Source: Dryobates pubescens (Eukaryota; Chordata; Aves; Piciformes; Picidae). Taken from it: 64,000 bases of DNA. A program made the position numbers and the translations under genes. The stretch covers positions 1,798,001 to 1,862,000 of the forward strand of contig NC_071615.1 in the NCBI RefSeq assembly GCF_014839835.1, written 5' to 3'. Positions 1-27,600 of this stretch are shown here, in pieces (positions within the stretch are counted from its first letter, which is position 1; every line of letters starts with the position of its first letter). The notes below the pieces were generated by a model. That model ran no database searches. It was not told the DNA's origin and saw only the letters and a list, made by a program, of their open reading frames with translations.

Positions 1-650
1 AGTACAGCCCCAGGGCTTGACAGAGGGTGATGGTGAGGACAAAGCACCAGGTTGGGCAGGAACTCATTGCTGCTTAGGAGGAAGAGGAAGGCTGCCTTAA
101 GCAGGAGCTCACCACCACTGAGGTGGGAGAGGAAGGCCAGATTAGGCAGGAGCTCATCACTGCTCAAGAGGAAAAGGAATGCCCTATCAGGAACTCATTG
201 CTACTGAGGAAGAAGAGGAAGGCTACCAGAGCCCATTCAGCTCTGCCCCCCTGCCACTGAACACCCGTTCATCACCATCTCCCTTCTTGCCCTTGCATAG
301 GGCAGGAAAGATGAGGCCAAAACACAAGGTGTTGCCCCCACTTCCTGGGGTGCTGAGGCCTTTTGGGGACCAGCAATTGCTGGGGCAAGCCTGGGCAGTG
401 GGTCAGGGTGCACATTTGCTCCTCATCCCCCAGCATGGGAGAAGGGCAGCAGGCCCTGACTGTGCTTTGTAGGGCAGCACAGGAGGGACAGACACCGCTT
501 TGGGCCACCCCATCCCCAGGGAGCCGGAGATTCCCTGTATTTAGAAGCGGGTCCCTGCTCTCCCCAACCTCATTTCTTAGCAGCAGGGAAGCAAGGCCAC
601 ATCCCAGCCACCAACCCCAGCACACAGGCAGGCAGAGGTGATGCTTTCTG
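1..650. other. ALKBH5 downstream flank, no gene recognised
   Basis: No convincing exon or RNA gene is visible. The left part holds a short imperfect minisatellite (listed separately). The rest is GC-rich single-copy sequence with only short chance reading frames. In mammals the next gene downstream of ALKBH5 is LLGL1, but nothing here resembles it. Confidence 0.5.
57..231. repeat. Imperfect minisatellite, about 45-bp unit, 4 copies
   Basis: Four units each begin with a CAGGARCTCA-like start, at positions 57, 102, 147 and 188, giving spacings of 45, 45 and 41 bp. Each unit continues into an AGGAAG-rich tail. The units differ at several positions, so the array is not recent. Confidence 0.75.
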
Positions 651-652
651 CT

Positions 653-658
653 TTTATT
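653..658 (-). terminator. Candidate distal poly(A) signal of ALKBH5
   Basis: TTTATT on the plus strand reads AATAAA on the minus strand. It lies downstream of an AU-rich stretch (about 660-1060) that looks like the end of a long 3' UTR transcribed from the minus strand. Assignment to ALKBH5 is inferred from position, because no other minus-strand gene lies between. Confidence 0.45.
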
Positions 659-3505
659 CAATTAATGCAGCAAATCTATACAAGAATAATAATAATAATA
701 ATAATGAAACCATGAAATTCCAAACCCTGACAGCGAAGAACCAAATTCTTCCTAAGAACCAACCAGAATTAAAAGATTTCCCCACCCCACGTCAGACTGT
801 ACAGAAAATAATCTCTGCCCCCCATTTACACACAGGACTTCTCCTATCTCAAACTTCAGAACTGTACAACTTTGTTACAAACCAAGCTTTTTCCTAGGAA
901 AAGCTTACAGGGAAAACAAAAATATTGCCACTTTGTTGTTGGTTTTGTGGTTTTAATTATTATTATTCATTAAAACCAAAAAAAAAGTAAATCAGAACTG
1001 GAGAGAGGAAAAAAAGCCACAAAGGAAAACAAAGAAAAACCAAACTTCAAGTCAGCCAGAACTTGTTAAGTGTGGGCAGGGGTACAGGAAGGAGCAGAGA
1101 TGCTTCTCAGATGGACATTTCTCCTCCCAGCTGGGAATGGGAATGCTTCTGGCAGGTGAAAGACTGTCTGCTGCTGGCAGGGGTCAAAGCTGCCCCCCCT
1201 CCAAGCCTCCCTCCTGAGGGCATGGCAGCCACTTGGACCCACGGGGCTCACACTGGGGAGCTGGGTACTAACAGCACCCAAAGCCAACAGCCCAAGGTCT
1301 TACCTCGTCAGAATTTGTGCTGGCTCCCTCTGCAGAGCAGGTTGTCAGCCCTGTGCCCAGGGACTGGCATCAGGATGGCAGCTCCCAGGTGTCACAGCTC
1401 TCCCCTGACAGCTGGAGGACAGTTCAGGTTGTGAAGGCAGCTGTGGCAGCCCTGGGTTTCCCTGCTGCTGGCAGACCAATAGCCTCTCCCTTGACCAGCT
1501 TACCTCTTCCCACCAGCAAGAGGAAGCCCACACAAAAGCTTTGCTCCTATCACCAGATCTTCTCAAGATGTGGGTAACAGCACAAACCCCAGTTCCTCCT
1601 CCTCTTGGCAGGAAAGCAAGGACAAGCCCCCCCCAGGGCAGGGCTGAGCCCCAGCCTCCTCTCCCTCACTCAGGACAGACAGTTCTCCTGGTGTGGGCTG
1701 TGGGTCTGGGTGCATGAGATGCTCACACTGGACGTAGCCTTCCTCCCGCTTCCATGAACACCACGCTGTGAGTGGATGGAGAGGTCAGACCACAGCACCA
1801 GACAGACAGACACAGAAACACACCACAGGCCAATGAGGTAAGGTCTGTGCATGAGCCTGTCCCATGGAGCAGATGGGGAGAAGTTTTGCCTCCAGACTGG
1901 AGCTCACCATTCTCCACAGCAGGCCCATGTCACCAGCCTGACCCAAAGCCTGGCACAGGAGGTGACACAGAGCACAGCCAGCAGCTGTACTTTTAAGCCA
2001 CAGTTTCACCAGACAGGTTACAGGGAGGGCTCTAGAGACCCAGACCCAGGTGAAGAATGCATCTTCTGGTTTCAAATCAAGGTTTCACTCTGATGTTGTT
2101 CAGTGCAAAAGAGTTAAAAATCCATGGTATCTACACATGTACATCCATGGGTATAGAAAGTGTCTGTACAGGGGAGAAGGTGTCCTGCCTACAGGCCTGG
2201 GACTCCTCACCCAGGAGATGCTACAGCTCAGACTGCTCCTGTCCCACTCACTCTCTCTCCAAGGTGTCAAGTCCCAACCAGTCACCTTGAAGATGAAAAG
2301 AGAGGGTGGCTGAAGAGTGGCTCTGGTAAAGAACTGCTGCTGTCCCACCAGCCACAGCTGCCAGCTCAGACCTACTGCACAGATGTGGGCAGAGGGGAGG
2401 GAAGGAAGGAAGGGAGATCTCCTGATCATGGCATGGAGGAATGCCAGAAGAAACCAGGAGAGGAAGGAAGGACACCTGCATGCATCTGGACTGCACAGGG
2501 ATGAGGAGAGGGCTGGTGCAGGGCTAGAGGTAAGACCTCAGGATGCCTTTTCAGCCTTCAGGGGAGATAGAGCAAATGCCATATCCCACAGGGGCCATGC
2601 TGAGAAGTGGCTCCAGGAAGGCAAGTTGCCTCCAGCTGCATTTTGAGTTGAAGCCTCAGGATACAGCATCCACATGGCAGAGGAAGGAGTAAAACTGGGA
2701 ACTGGTGGGAGGGGTAGAATAGGAGAGCATTGCACTGCCACCATCAGCAGTGACCACAGCAGAGCCTGACACCAAGGAGGGTGTGAGGCATGTCTGGGAT
2801 GAATCCAGAAAGACAATTAGAAACAGCCATTGCCAGGCATCCTGCTGGCAGCCTCTGGCTTGCTGGAGATGTTTGCAGCAGCCACAAGGAGATGGGATTG
2901 CTCCATGTGTGTGGTTTTGCTATCAGGGGAACGCCAAGATTCCCAAAACAAGGGCTCTGTAGCCTAGAGCTGGCCCAGATGCTCCACAGAAAGCTGGGAG
3001 GCTGAGGAACACAGCTTCAAGCACTAAGCATGGTCTCAAACAGCTTGCTGAAGGTTTCAGAAGCAGAACTTTCAGACCTCTGGGCAGACAAGACAGGTCC
3101 CTTCGAAGACCAACCACGAGGCTGTGCTGGTTCCTCCACACGGAGCCAAAGGGGTTCCCATCAGGAAAGAGAATCACAGACAGACACTGGAGACCTCACC
3201 TAAGAACACTCCCTGCAGATGAGCAGTGCTGAAGGGGGTGGTGACTTCCTTTGCCCCATGACCACCAGATGCAGCCTGAGCAGCGACCCCAAGCGCGGGC
3301 GAGCAGCAGGAGCTGCAGAAGGCAGCAGAGATGGAAAAGGACACCGAGACCCAGATGTCAGCAAACCTGCTCAATGGCCAAGGAAGGATGCTCTGGGGAA
3401 CAACTCCTGGGTGCTGTGAGGTTGGTTTGGTGTTTGTTGGGGGTTTTTTGTGACTGGGAGCCCCTCAAGACAGCAGCAAACAGGTTTCAAAATATATTAC
3501 ATCTT

Positions 3506-3511
3506 TTTATT
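3506..3511 (-). terminator. Candidate proximal poly(A) signal of ALKBH5
   Basis: A minus-strand AATAAA inside a run of A on the transcript strand, about 1.65 kb downstream of the ALKBH5 stop codon. It could give a shorter 3' UTR than the candidate at 653-658. Confidence 0.4.
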
Positions 3512-5158
3512 GCCAAGCGTGCAGACCAGGAAGTGTGTGGGGAAGGGGGACACAACACTAAGAAAAACTACAATTTGGGGGAGGCCAAAGCAGTTAAAAA
3601 TTGAAAAATAAGACTACTCCTTACACCTGCCAACACTTGTGTTCAAAGAATCAGTTGGAGGAAGGTTCTTAAAAGTCTGGTTCTAAATATGGTGTTGGGC
3701 CCCAGCCTTTGGCAACGGTGAGGCTTCGGTGCAGGCTAATGCAAACCAGGCAGGAAAAGAGGAGAAGGTGGAAGCCTTCCTAACACTAACTCCATGAGAC
3801 CACATATCCACTTTTCAGTATTTTCTGCAGCAATCAGGAAACTGCCTACCCCAGGAATGCCAGCAGGAAGGAGGCAGGAGGAGGCAGGCAGCTACTGCAG
3901 CGCTTGGACCAAACTAGACCCTTGCAGCATCCTCACTCCCAGAGCCAGCCTTGGAGGGGACAGACCACAGCCCAGCTGCCTGGCTTCTCTGAGCCCAGGG
4001 CAGAACTTGCTCCTGCAGGACACAGCAGGTCCCTCAGGATGCAAGGCTGCACCAGGATGCTGCACCCTCTCAACTCTCTCCATCTGAAAGGGACAGAGGA
4101 CTGAAAGCCAGTCCTCCATGCAGGGGAGAACAGCTTTTCTCAGGGGGCCCAAAGGCGAGAATCCTCAAGCACAACACCTCTCCTATTCCCCTTTGCTATT
4201 TCCAGCTCTGGGAAGCAGCAAGGACTCAATGCAGTCACTCAGCAGGGTCTCCAGTACAGACCTCGGGTCAATGCTGGGCCAGCCTCAGCCAGGTTTCCTT
4301 CCTTAACCAAAGTATCCCCCATGGTCAGACCAGCACTGAGAAACCAGAGCTCAGATACATTCTTTGTGGAGAGGGCAGCACAGGGACACAAGGCTGTGAG
4401 CCCAGGCTGGCTTGGGAAAAGGGACTGGAAAGGATAACCTGTGGCATTTAAAACTGGTACTAAAGTGCAACAAAAACATCCTAAACCCTTCGAAGCCAAC
4501 TCGCAGTAGGAGGGGGCTGCAAAGCTTCACACTTCCAGTTCCTGCAGGGCACCTTCACAACACAACCCAACAATAACTAGGGAAGAGCAACCAAGGAGCC
4601 CTTTGGTGAAGCAAAAAAGCAGTATGAGGCCACCAGAGAAAGTTTCAGCTCCTGGATTTGGGGGGAGAGGGGAGGGGAAGGGGGGGGGGGGGTTGTCAAA
4701 CATCATATTTAGAACATTTGGAAAGGAAGAAAAGTTAAAGCAAGGAAAAAACCAAACAAAAACAAAACCAAAAACCCCAAACCCAACAGAAAAAAAAAAA
4801 ATACAAGTCTTGAACCTTGCACAAGGAAACAGTTAGGAACTTTTTGGTGCTTTCAAAAGAAAATCCCAACAAACAGCCTGGCATAACTTTTATCTGCTTC
4901 CTAAGGGAGAGAGATGCCCATGTGACCTCAGGGCACCAGGTGCACTGGACAGGTTCCATCCTTAGGTCTCTCTTAGCTTTCCTCCTCCATTCATACAACC
5001 AAATCACTACTAGGTCCTTCCTGTTTACTCTTCAGCTTGAAAGGGGAAAAAAAACCAAAAAACTGAAGCTAAGGTGGAAGATAGCCAGAGGGAGGAGAAA
5101 AGGTATCACAGACTGGAAGCCAATCTCATCAGCTCCACAGGCCTGGAAAGTGCAATCC

Positions 5159-21060
<15,902 letters not shown>

Positions 21061-21561
21061 TGCCTGTGGGCACGCAGCAAGAGCGCGACTGCCCCCTGGC
21101 GGGCAGGAGGAGCGAGACAGCTGGCGAGGGAGGGGGGCACCCGGGGGAGCTGCGATCCAGTAACTCGACACCGGGCAACCGCCGGGACTGCCGGCGGCGG
21201 AGCGAGGGACATGGCTGGGGGAGCCTGGTGCATGGGGGAAAGGGACGCGCGGGAACATGGGGAGACGGAGACGCGAGAGAAACTGAGGCAGCGGGGGAAC
21301 CAGGGAACAGAGATGGGGAAACTGAGGACTGGGGATGCAGGAAACTGAGGCAGGGGGCTGGGAGAACGGGGGCAGCCCTCCGCAGCACTGAGCGCAGCAC
21401 AAAACCATGGATGCCGAGTCAGTCCGGGCTCATGGCTGTGTATAAAACCCCAAGTACAACAGCGAGGGGATAGGGGGGGACGGTGGCTGCCAGCCAGGCA
21501 GGGGACATCCTGGGATCCACTGTCGCCGGTGGCAGGGGTCCATGGCGGGGTCCTGGTGGGC

Positions 21562-24500
21562 TCAGAGCAGAGTGATCTCACTGGGCGGCAGCGTAAGCCT
21601 CTTCTCCCGAGCGCCCAGCAGCATCTCCATGTGCGCGGCCACCACACGGCACAGCTCCAGACCCTGCCAAGGGGGACACGCTGTATCGCCACCACGGAAA
21701 TCCCAGCAGGACACTCCCAGAATCCACCCCCGAGTGTCCCCTACCTGCTCCAGCTGGAGCTGGGTGATGCTCTGCGCCAGGAGGTCACCCAGCGTGATCT
21801 CCACGTAGGGGTAGCTGGACCCGGCTGTGGGTCGCTGTGTCCGTGTTGACTGAATCTCCTTCAGTGAGAACTTGGCTATGGGCTCCTGGAGGGGGGATGG
21901 ATGGGGAGGATGGTCCACATACCCCGGGAACACCAGTAAGGGGACTGAGGACCAGAGTGGCTGCTGATGAGAGCAGTATGGGAGCCAGCTATGCAGCTCC
22001 ACTGCACAGGTGGCCTGCTGGGGCCAGACCTGGGGATCCCATCCCCTGCAGAGAGGGACGTCACCTCTCATCTGCCATCACATCTCATGGGGCCACCTGG
22101 CTCTGTCCCTGGAGAAAGAGCAGGGCAAACACGGTACCCGCAGGACCATGAGCCCCCCACCTACATGGGTGTCCTTGCTGAGGAAGGTGAGGCCATTCTG
22201 GTTGACAGCCAGGATGCAGGGTGAGACGATGGCATTGTTGCTGCAGCTCTGGATGTAGAAGAAGGATGAGCCAAACATGGGGTAGGCACTCAGCAGCCCT
22301 GCAGGGTGGAGGACAAGGTCTCAGCACCATGAATATTGAAATTATTCCAGAATCCCAAGGAACAAGTGATAGGACAAGAGCAAATGGCTTCCAGTTGTGC
22401 CAGGGCTGGTTTAGGTTAGACATGAGGAACAATTTCTTCCCTGGAAAGGTTGTCAAGCCCTGGCTCAGGCTACCCAGAGCAGTAGAGGAGTCTCCATCCC
22501 TGGAGGGATTGAGGAGCCATGGACATGTGGTGCTGAGGGATGTGGTTGAATAGTGACCTGGCAGTGCTGGGTTAAAGGTTGGATTTGATGATCACTGAAA
22601 GGTCTCTTCACCCAAAACAATTCTGATTCTAGATCATACAGAATCAACCAGGTCGGAAGAGACCTCACCCAACCCTATCTAATCAACCAGAGCGTGGCAC
22701 TGAGTGCCTCATCCAGGCTTTTCTTAAACACCTCCAGGGATGCTGACCCATCTTGCTGGCCCTGCAGCACCCCAGGCTTTGGGCCAGGCCATTAGGGTTC
22801 TCCCCACAGAGATGCCACTCAGCAGCAGCATATCCCAGCCAGCATCTCATCTTTGTTGACATCACATCCCTGGCAGCATCGCCTCCTGGGCAGCACCACA
22901 TCCTCAGCAGCTTTGCATCCTCATTAGCATTCTGTCCTCATTAGGAGGACACAATCAGCATCACATCCCCAGCACCATCGCCCCTCCAGCAGCATCCTGT
23001 GAATTCGACTATACACAGAACCAGCCAGGTTGGAAGAGACATCCAAGATCATCAATTCCAACTGATCACCCAACCCTGACTAATCAACCAGACCATGGCA
23101 CTGAGTGCCTCATCCAGGCTTTTCTTAAATGCCTCCAGGGACATTGACTCCACCACCTCCCTGGGCAGTCAGTTCCAAGGGGCAATCTCTCTGTCTGTAA
23201 AGAACTTCATTCTAAGATCAAGCCTAAATTTCACCTGCACAGCTTGAGACTGTGTCCTCTTGTTCTGGTGCTGCTTGCCTGGGAGAAGAGACCAACCCCC
23301 ACCTGGCTACAGCCTCCCTTCAGGTAGTTGTAGAGAGCAATGAGGTTTCCCCTGAGCCTCCTCTTCTGCAGGCTAAGCAACCCCAGCTCCCTCAGCCTCT
23401 CCTCACAGGGCTGTGCTCCAGACCCCTCACCAGCAGCATCATGTCCCCAGCAGCAGCACATCCTCATTAGCACTGTGTCCTCATTAGCACTGCATCCCTA
23501 GCAGCATCACCTCCCTGTTACCATCACCTGCCCACTCTGTGCCCACTCACCCAGGAACTGTGCCCTGGCCTGGTGGGCACTGAGGGCCTGGGCTTGCTGC
23601 ATGTGCTGGGTCACCATGTGGAGCCAGGACTGGGCTTTCAGCAGGCGGAAGAGCTGCGGGGGGATGTAGTCCTGCATCTCCCTCCTGCAAGAAGCCCGAG
23701 GTCAGCGTTGGCCAGCGGGTCCCACCCCCCATGGGATGTCCCCCACCGCGGGCCATACGTGGTGGGGGGGTGGTGGTGGTCCTTGGCTCGGTGCTGGAGG
23801 GCAGCCAGCTTGGCCACGTGTGGGAAGTGCTGCTCTGCTGGCCTCGCCGGCGGCAGGACGGTGAAGAGCCCCTTGAGGTAGTCAGGGAGAACCTGGGAGG
23901 GGACGGAACACAGCCACACGGCTTGGGGACAGGGCACGCTTCGAGGGCGTGGTGTGGAGGCGGTGCCAGGGGTAGCCTGGCAGGGTGGCCAGACCTGGTT
24001 GTAGTGGACGGTGACATAGAGCTCGTTGTCGAACTTGAGGGGCTGGCTCCAGACCACACGGCGGCACCAGAAGGTGTAGTTGGTGTCCCTGCGCTCCGTC
24101 TCGGCGGCCACGTCCAGGACGTATTCCCGGCGGGTCAGCGGCCGCACGCTCTGCCCTGTGCCACCCAGGGAGCTTCAGCACGGCCACCGCCTGTGTGGCA
24201 CGGCCACCCCGGCCCCACCAACCCCTCACCTCTCTCGGTCACCACAAAGAGGATGTACTCGTCGAGAGCCTCGGGCTGCTGCAGCCCCATCTCGCAGCAC
24301 AGCTCCTCGATCACATCCAGAGCCACCTGGGCATGGGGACGGGCAGCTGGGTCGATGCCACATCCCCGTGCTACCAACTGGTCCTGCATTTGGCCTCATG
24401 CCATGTAACACCACCCCACCCCCTCCCTGCCAAGAAAAGGGGTCTCCCTTTCCCAGAGGACAAAGTCCCCAACTCAGGGGCAAGGCATCTGCACCCTCAG

Positions 24501-24645
24501 AGTGCCTACGGCCAGGGGGTCAGCATGAGCCAGGGGGACACCAAATCTGTTGACCCCTCCAACTCACCGAGCAGGTCTTGATCTTGAGGTGCCTCTCGAT
24601 GCCTCCAGGCAGGAGGAAGAGCTGGCGCTTGGCACTGCGCCCGGC
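21562..24645 (-). CDS. MYO15A: MYO15A C-terminal FERM exons and stop
   Basis: Exons: 24568-24645, 24230-24326, 23995-24155, 23759-23892, 23551-23684, 22165-22298, 21745-21885, 21562-21663. They encode the FERM lobes ([92 protein letters not shown]) and end [16 protein letters not shown]. The last residues form the class-I-like PDZ ligand that in mammals binds the third PDZ domain of whirlin. The intron at 22299-23550 is the only one in this block that carries CR1 insertions. Confidence 0.97.
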
Positions 24646-27600
24646 CTGCGTGGTAGGGACGCGCTGGGGTGCAGCAGGGGCTTCCTGCTCACAGCAGGAC
24701 CCCAATGGACACCCCAGATCCCCAAACTATCTTGCTCATCCTGCCTGGGTGACCCATAATCCCCCCACCCCACGTGCACAGAGCTGCTGCTCCACTGGGA
24801 TACCCCTGAAAGGGACCCCCAAAGCTACGCCCCTGGAGAGCAGATCCCCCAAAAGAGCACAGACCCACCCCCAGCAAGGGGCCATCAGCTCAGCCCCATG
24901 GCACTGTTTGAAGCCCATGGGGTGGGGATCCAAAACCTCCAGGGGGAATCTCAAGCTGGCATCAGACCTGCCCCGTAGGCACCCAGAAGCACTCAGCCTC
25001 ACCACCATGGCCCTCAGCTCCATGCTGCTGGGGAAGAGGCTGCGGCCTCCGAACTGGAAGGTTTTCCGCAGGTTTTGCTCACAGGCTTTGGCGATGCCTG
25101 GCGGGGACAGGGAGCAGGGTGAGGGACGGGGCTGAGCCGGGATGTTGGCTCTGCTAAAGCACCTCTGGCTCCTGGTGTGACCGTGGTGAGTGACCTTCCC
25201 CACCCTGCACCCGGCACCCACCCTGGAAAGGCAGCTCCGGGTGGCTGCTGGCGTTCTGCAGGAAGGTGAGGAGGAAGGGCCGGAGCACCTCGGAGCACTT
25301 GTAGTAGGCAGCAAGGATGTAGAGCAGCCTCCAGCCCCTCTGGCAGCTGTCCCTGCCAGGAAGAGCCAGGGACAGGCACCCATCAGGTGCAGGGAACAAT
25401 GCAGCCTGCTTCAAAGGTGGGGTCCCTCAGTCTCCCTCCACCTTTGAGCAGCTCAGCCCAGTCAGGGACACAACTGTCCCCAGTGCCAGCCTCTGCTACC
25501 CTGGCTGGAGTGGGCAGTGTGGGTGCAGTGCAGGGACTCACGGCTTGGAGCTGGTGTTGTTGGTGACCTGCTTGATGACCTGGCAGTACAGCTCGTCCCT
25601 CAGCACCTCGTGCTCTGCACACAGCTGGGGGACAGGCACAGCTGCCACCCAGCTGCCACCCGGCTGCCACCCTCCTGCCCAGGCCACCCCCAGGACTCAC
25701 TGCCCCAGGGGGGGATTTACCTTGAGGATGGTGCAGATGGTGTCCAGCTCCGTGTGCCCCCGTGGAGGGTAGTCACCCATGAACTTCATCACAGCTGGGG
25801 ACAGCAAAGCCACAGGTGAGCCAGCTCAGCCTGTCCCCTCCCCAAGGACATGCTCCTTTGACTTGGGGCAACATCTGGGCACAGGGGCAGTGGCACCAGA
25901 GGAGCTAAAGACCACCTGGACCACCCCAACTGCCTTCTCCAAAGGTGGGGATTGCTGTAGGGCAGGGGGACAAGGCGCTTGTGCCCCTCCACCTACCTTG
26001 GAATGCCTCAGTGGCCAGCTTGCTGACGCCGCCATCCACGAATTCAATGAGTGACTCCTGGATAGGGATCTGAAGGGGGAGAGGGTCAGCTCCCAGGGAC
26101 ATCCAGAGGGATGGGAGAGAGGTGGAAGGGGAGATCCTGAGCATACCAGGACCCTGGGGGGACAGGGTGATGGCAGGGCAGAGGCACCCCAAAGAAACTT
26201 TGTTCTCCGTACCTTGGTGAACGTCAACATCTCCAGCACTTTGTCCTTGGTCCCACAGGAGTCCCTGCAGGAGGGTCAAGGGGACGAGTGGGCAGGGGCA
26301 TCCCTGCCACGGGGTGTCCCTCTCCCACTGCTGGACACTCACATGGTCCCGTGCCGTGCCACACGGAAATACTGCTGGGCAAAGGCCAGCATGGGGCAGG
26401 TGCCTGCTCCGACTGCCAGCTGCTCGCCACCGGCTCCCTCCGGACCCTCCGCGAAGGTGGTGCTGGAAGGGGACACCTGCAGAGCGGGGCGATGGGCACC
26501 GGGCACAGCTGGCCCCATGCTGGCAACAGCCCCAGAGCCAGCACCCACCTCGGTTTTCCGGTCCAGCTCCTGGGCCACAGTGGTGGAGGCCACGGCCGCA
26601 GCCACGGCCGCCGAAGCTGCCACCTTGCCCTGCTTGTCCCTGGGCTCCTCCTTCCTCTCCGCGGGCAAGTGGACGAAGTCAGGAGCTGCCACGGGCTGCA
26701 CAAACTCAGTGGGGAAGAGCCCTGACCTGCCATGGATGGCCCCGAACTTCCACCCTGCACCAGGCAGAGGGAGGGGGTGGTCCCAGGCTGACAGTCCTGG
26801 GGGTCCCCCCAAAAAAAGCATCTGTCCTGCCCCAGCATCCCCAGCAGGCTCAGGGGGAGGGCCTGGCGGTGGATTTGGGGTGGAAATGGCTGCAGTTTGG
26901 CGTTGCTTGAGGTAAAGGCACAGCCCAGAGAGCAAAAAGCCCCCTGTCTGCAGCGGTGTGGGGCAGCACCCAGTGCAGCCCAGGGTGGGAACTGCAGGGC
27001 AGCATCCCCCTGCACTGGGTCTATGCCAAAACGAGCCCAAACCATCCTGCTGAGTGGTGAGCGGGGCAGGATCCCACCTGTTGCCCCAGCAGGAGGGGAC
27101 ACAGCTCAGGGTAGTGTGCACACACTGGGGACACAAGAGGGACAGTGTGGCACTCACCAAAATCCTGGGTGCCTGTCTTCAGCTCCTCCAGGTACATCAC
27201 CTTCTTGCGGACCACGCAGCCATAGTAGTGGTCTGTGAGGACATCATGGCGCATCACAGGATGTAAGGCCAGGGCATGGTGACCTCTGAGGCCAGTGAAG
27301 CCACCAGTCCTGCCATCCCTGTGCCCCCCACTTGAAGGTTTTTGGGCAGGGGGGACGGTGGGGAGCTGTTCACCTCTCTCGTGATGCTTCAGTGGCTGCA
27401 GGTGAATGATGTCCCCTTTGTGGAAGCTGAGCTGCCTCCCGTCCTCTGGGCTGTAGCTCCTCACAGCCACCACGTACTGGGAGTCCTGGACACAAGGGGG
27501 ACTGGCACAGTTTGTGCACCCATGCACCCCCACACCCCAAGCAGCACAGGGACTTCAAGCACCCCACAGCCGCTGGACCACTCCAGGCTGTCTCTCTTCG

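Larger units (their letters stand above)
640..5158 (-). other. ALKBH5: Probable ALKBH5 3' UTR
   Basis: From the ALKBH5 stop codon down to the distal AATAAA near 655 there is no other gene. The sequence lacks CR1 copies, unlike the ALKBH5 introns, and includes U-rich transcript-strand stretches at about 4,700-4,800 and 900-1,050. The absence of repeats over 4.5 kb in a repeat-rich neighbourhood supports a retained, functional UTR. The true end is inferred. Confidence 0.5.
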
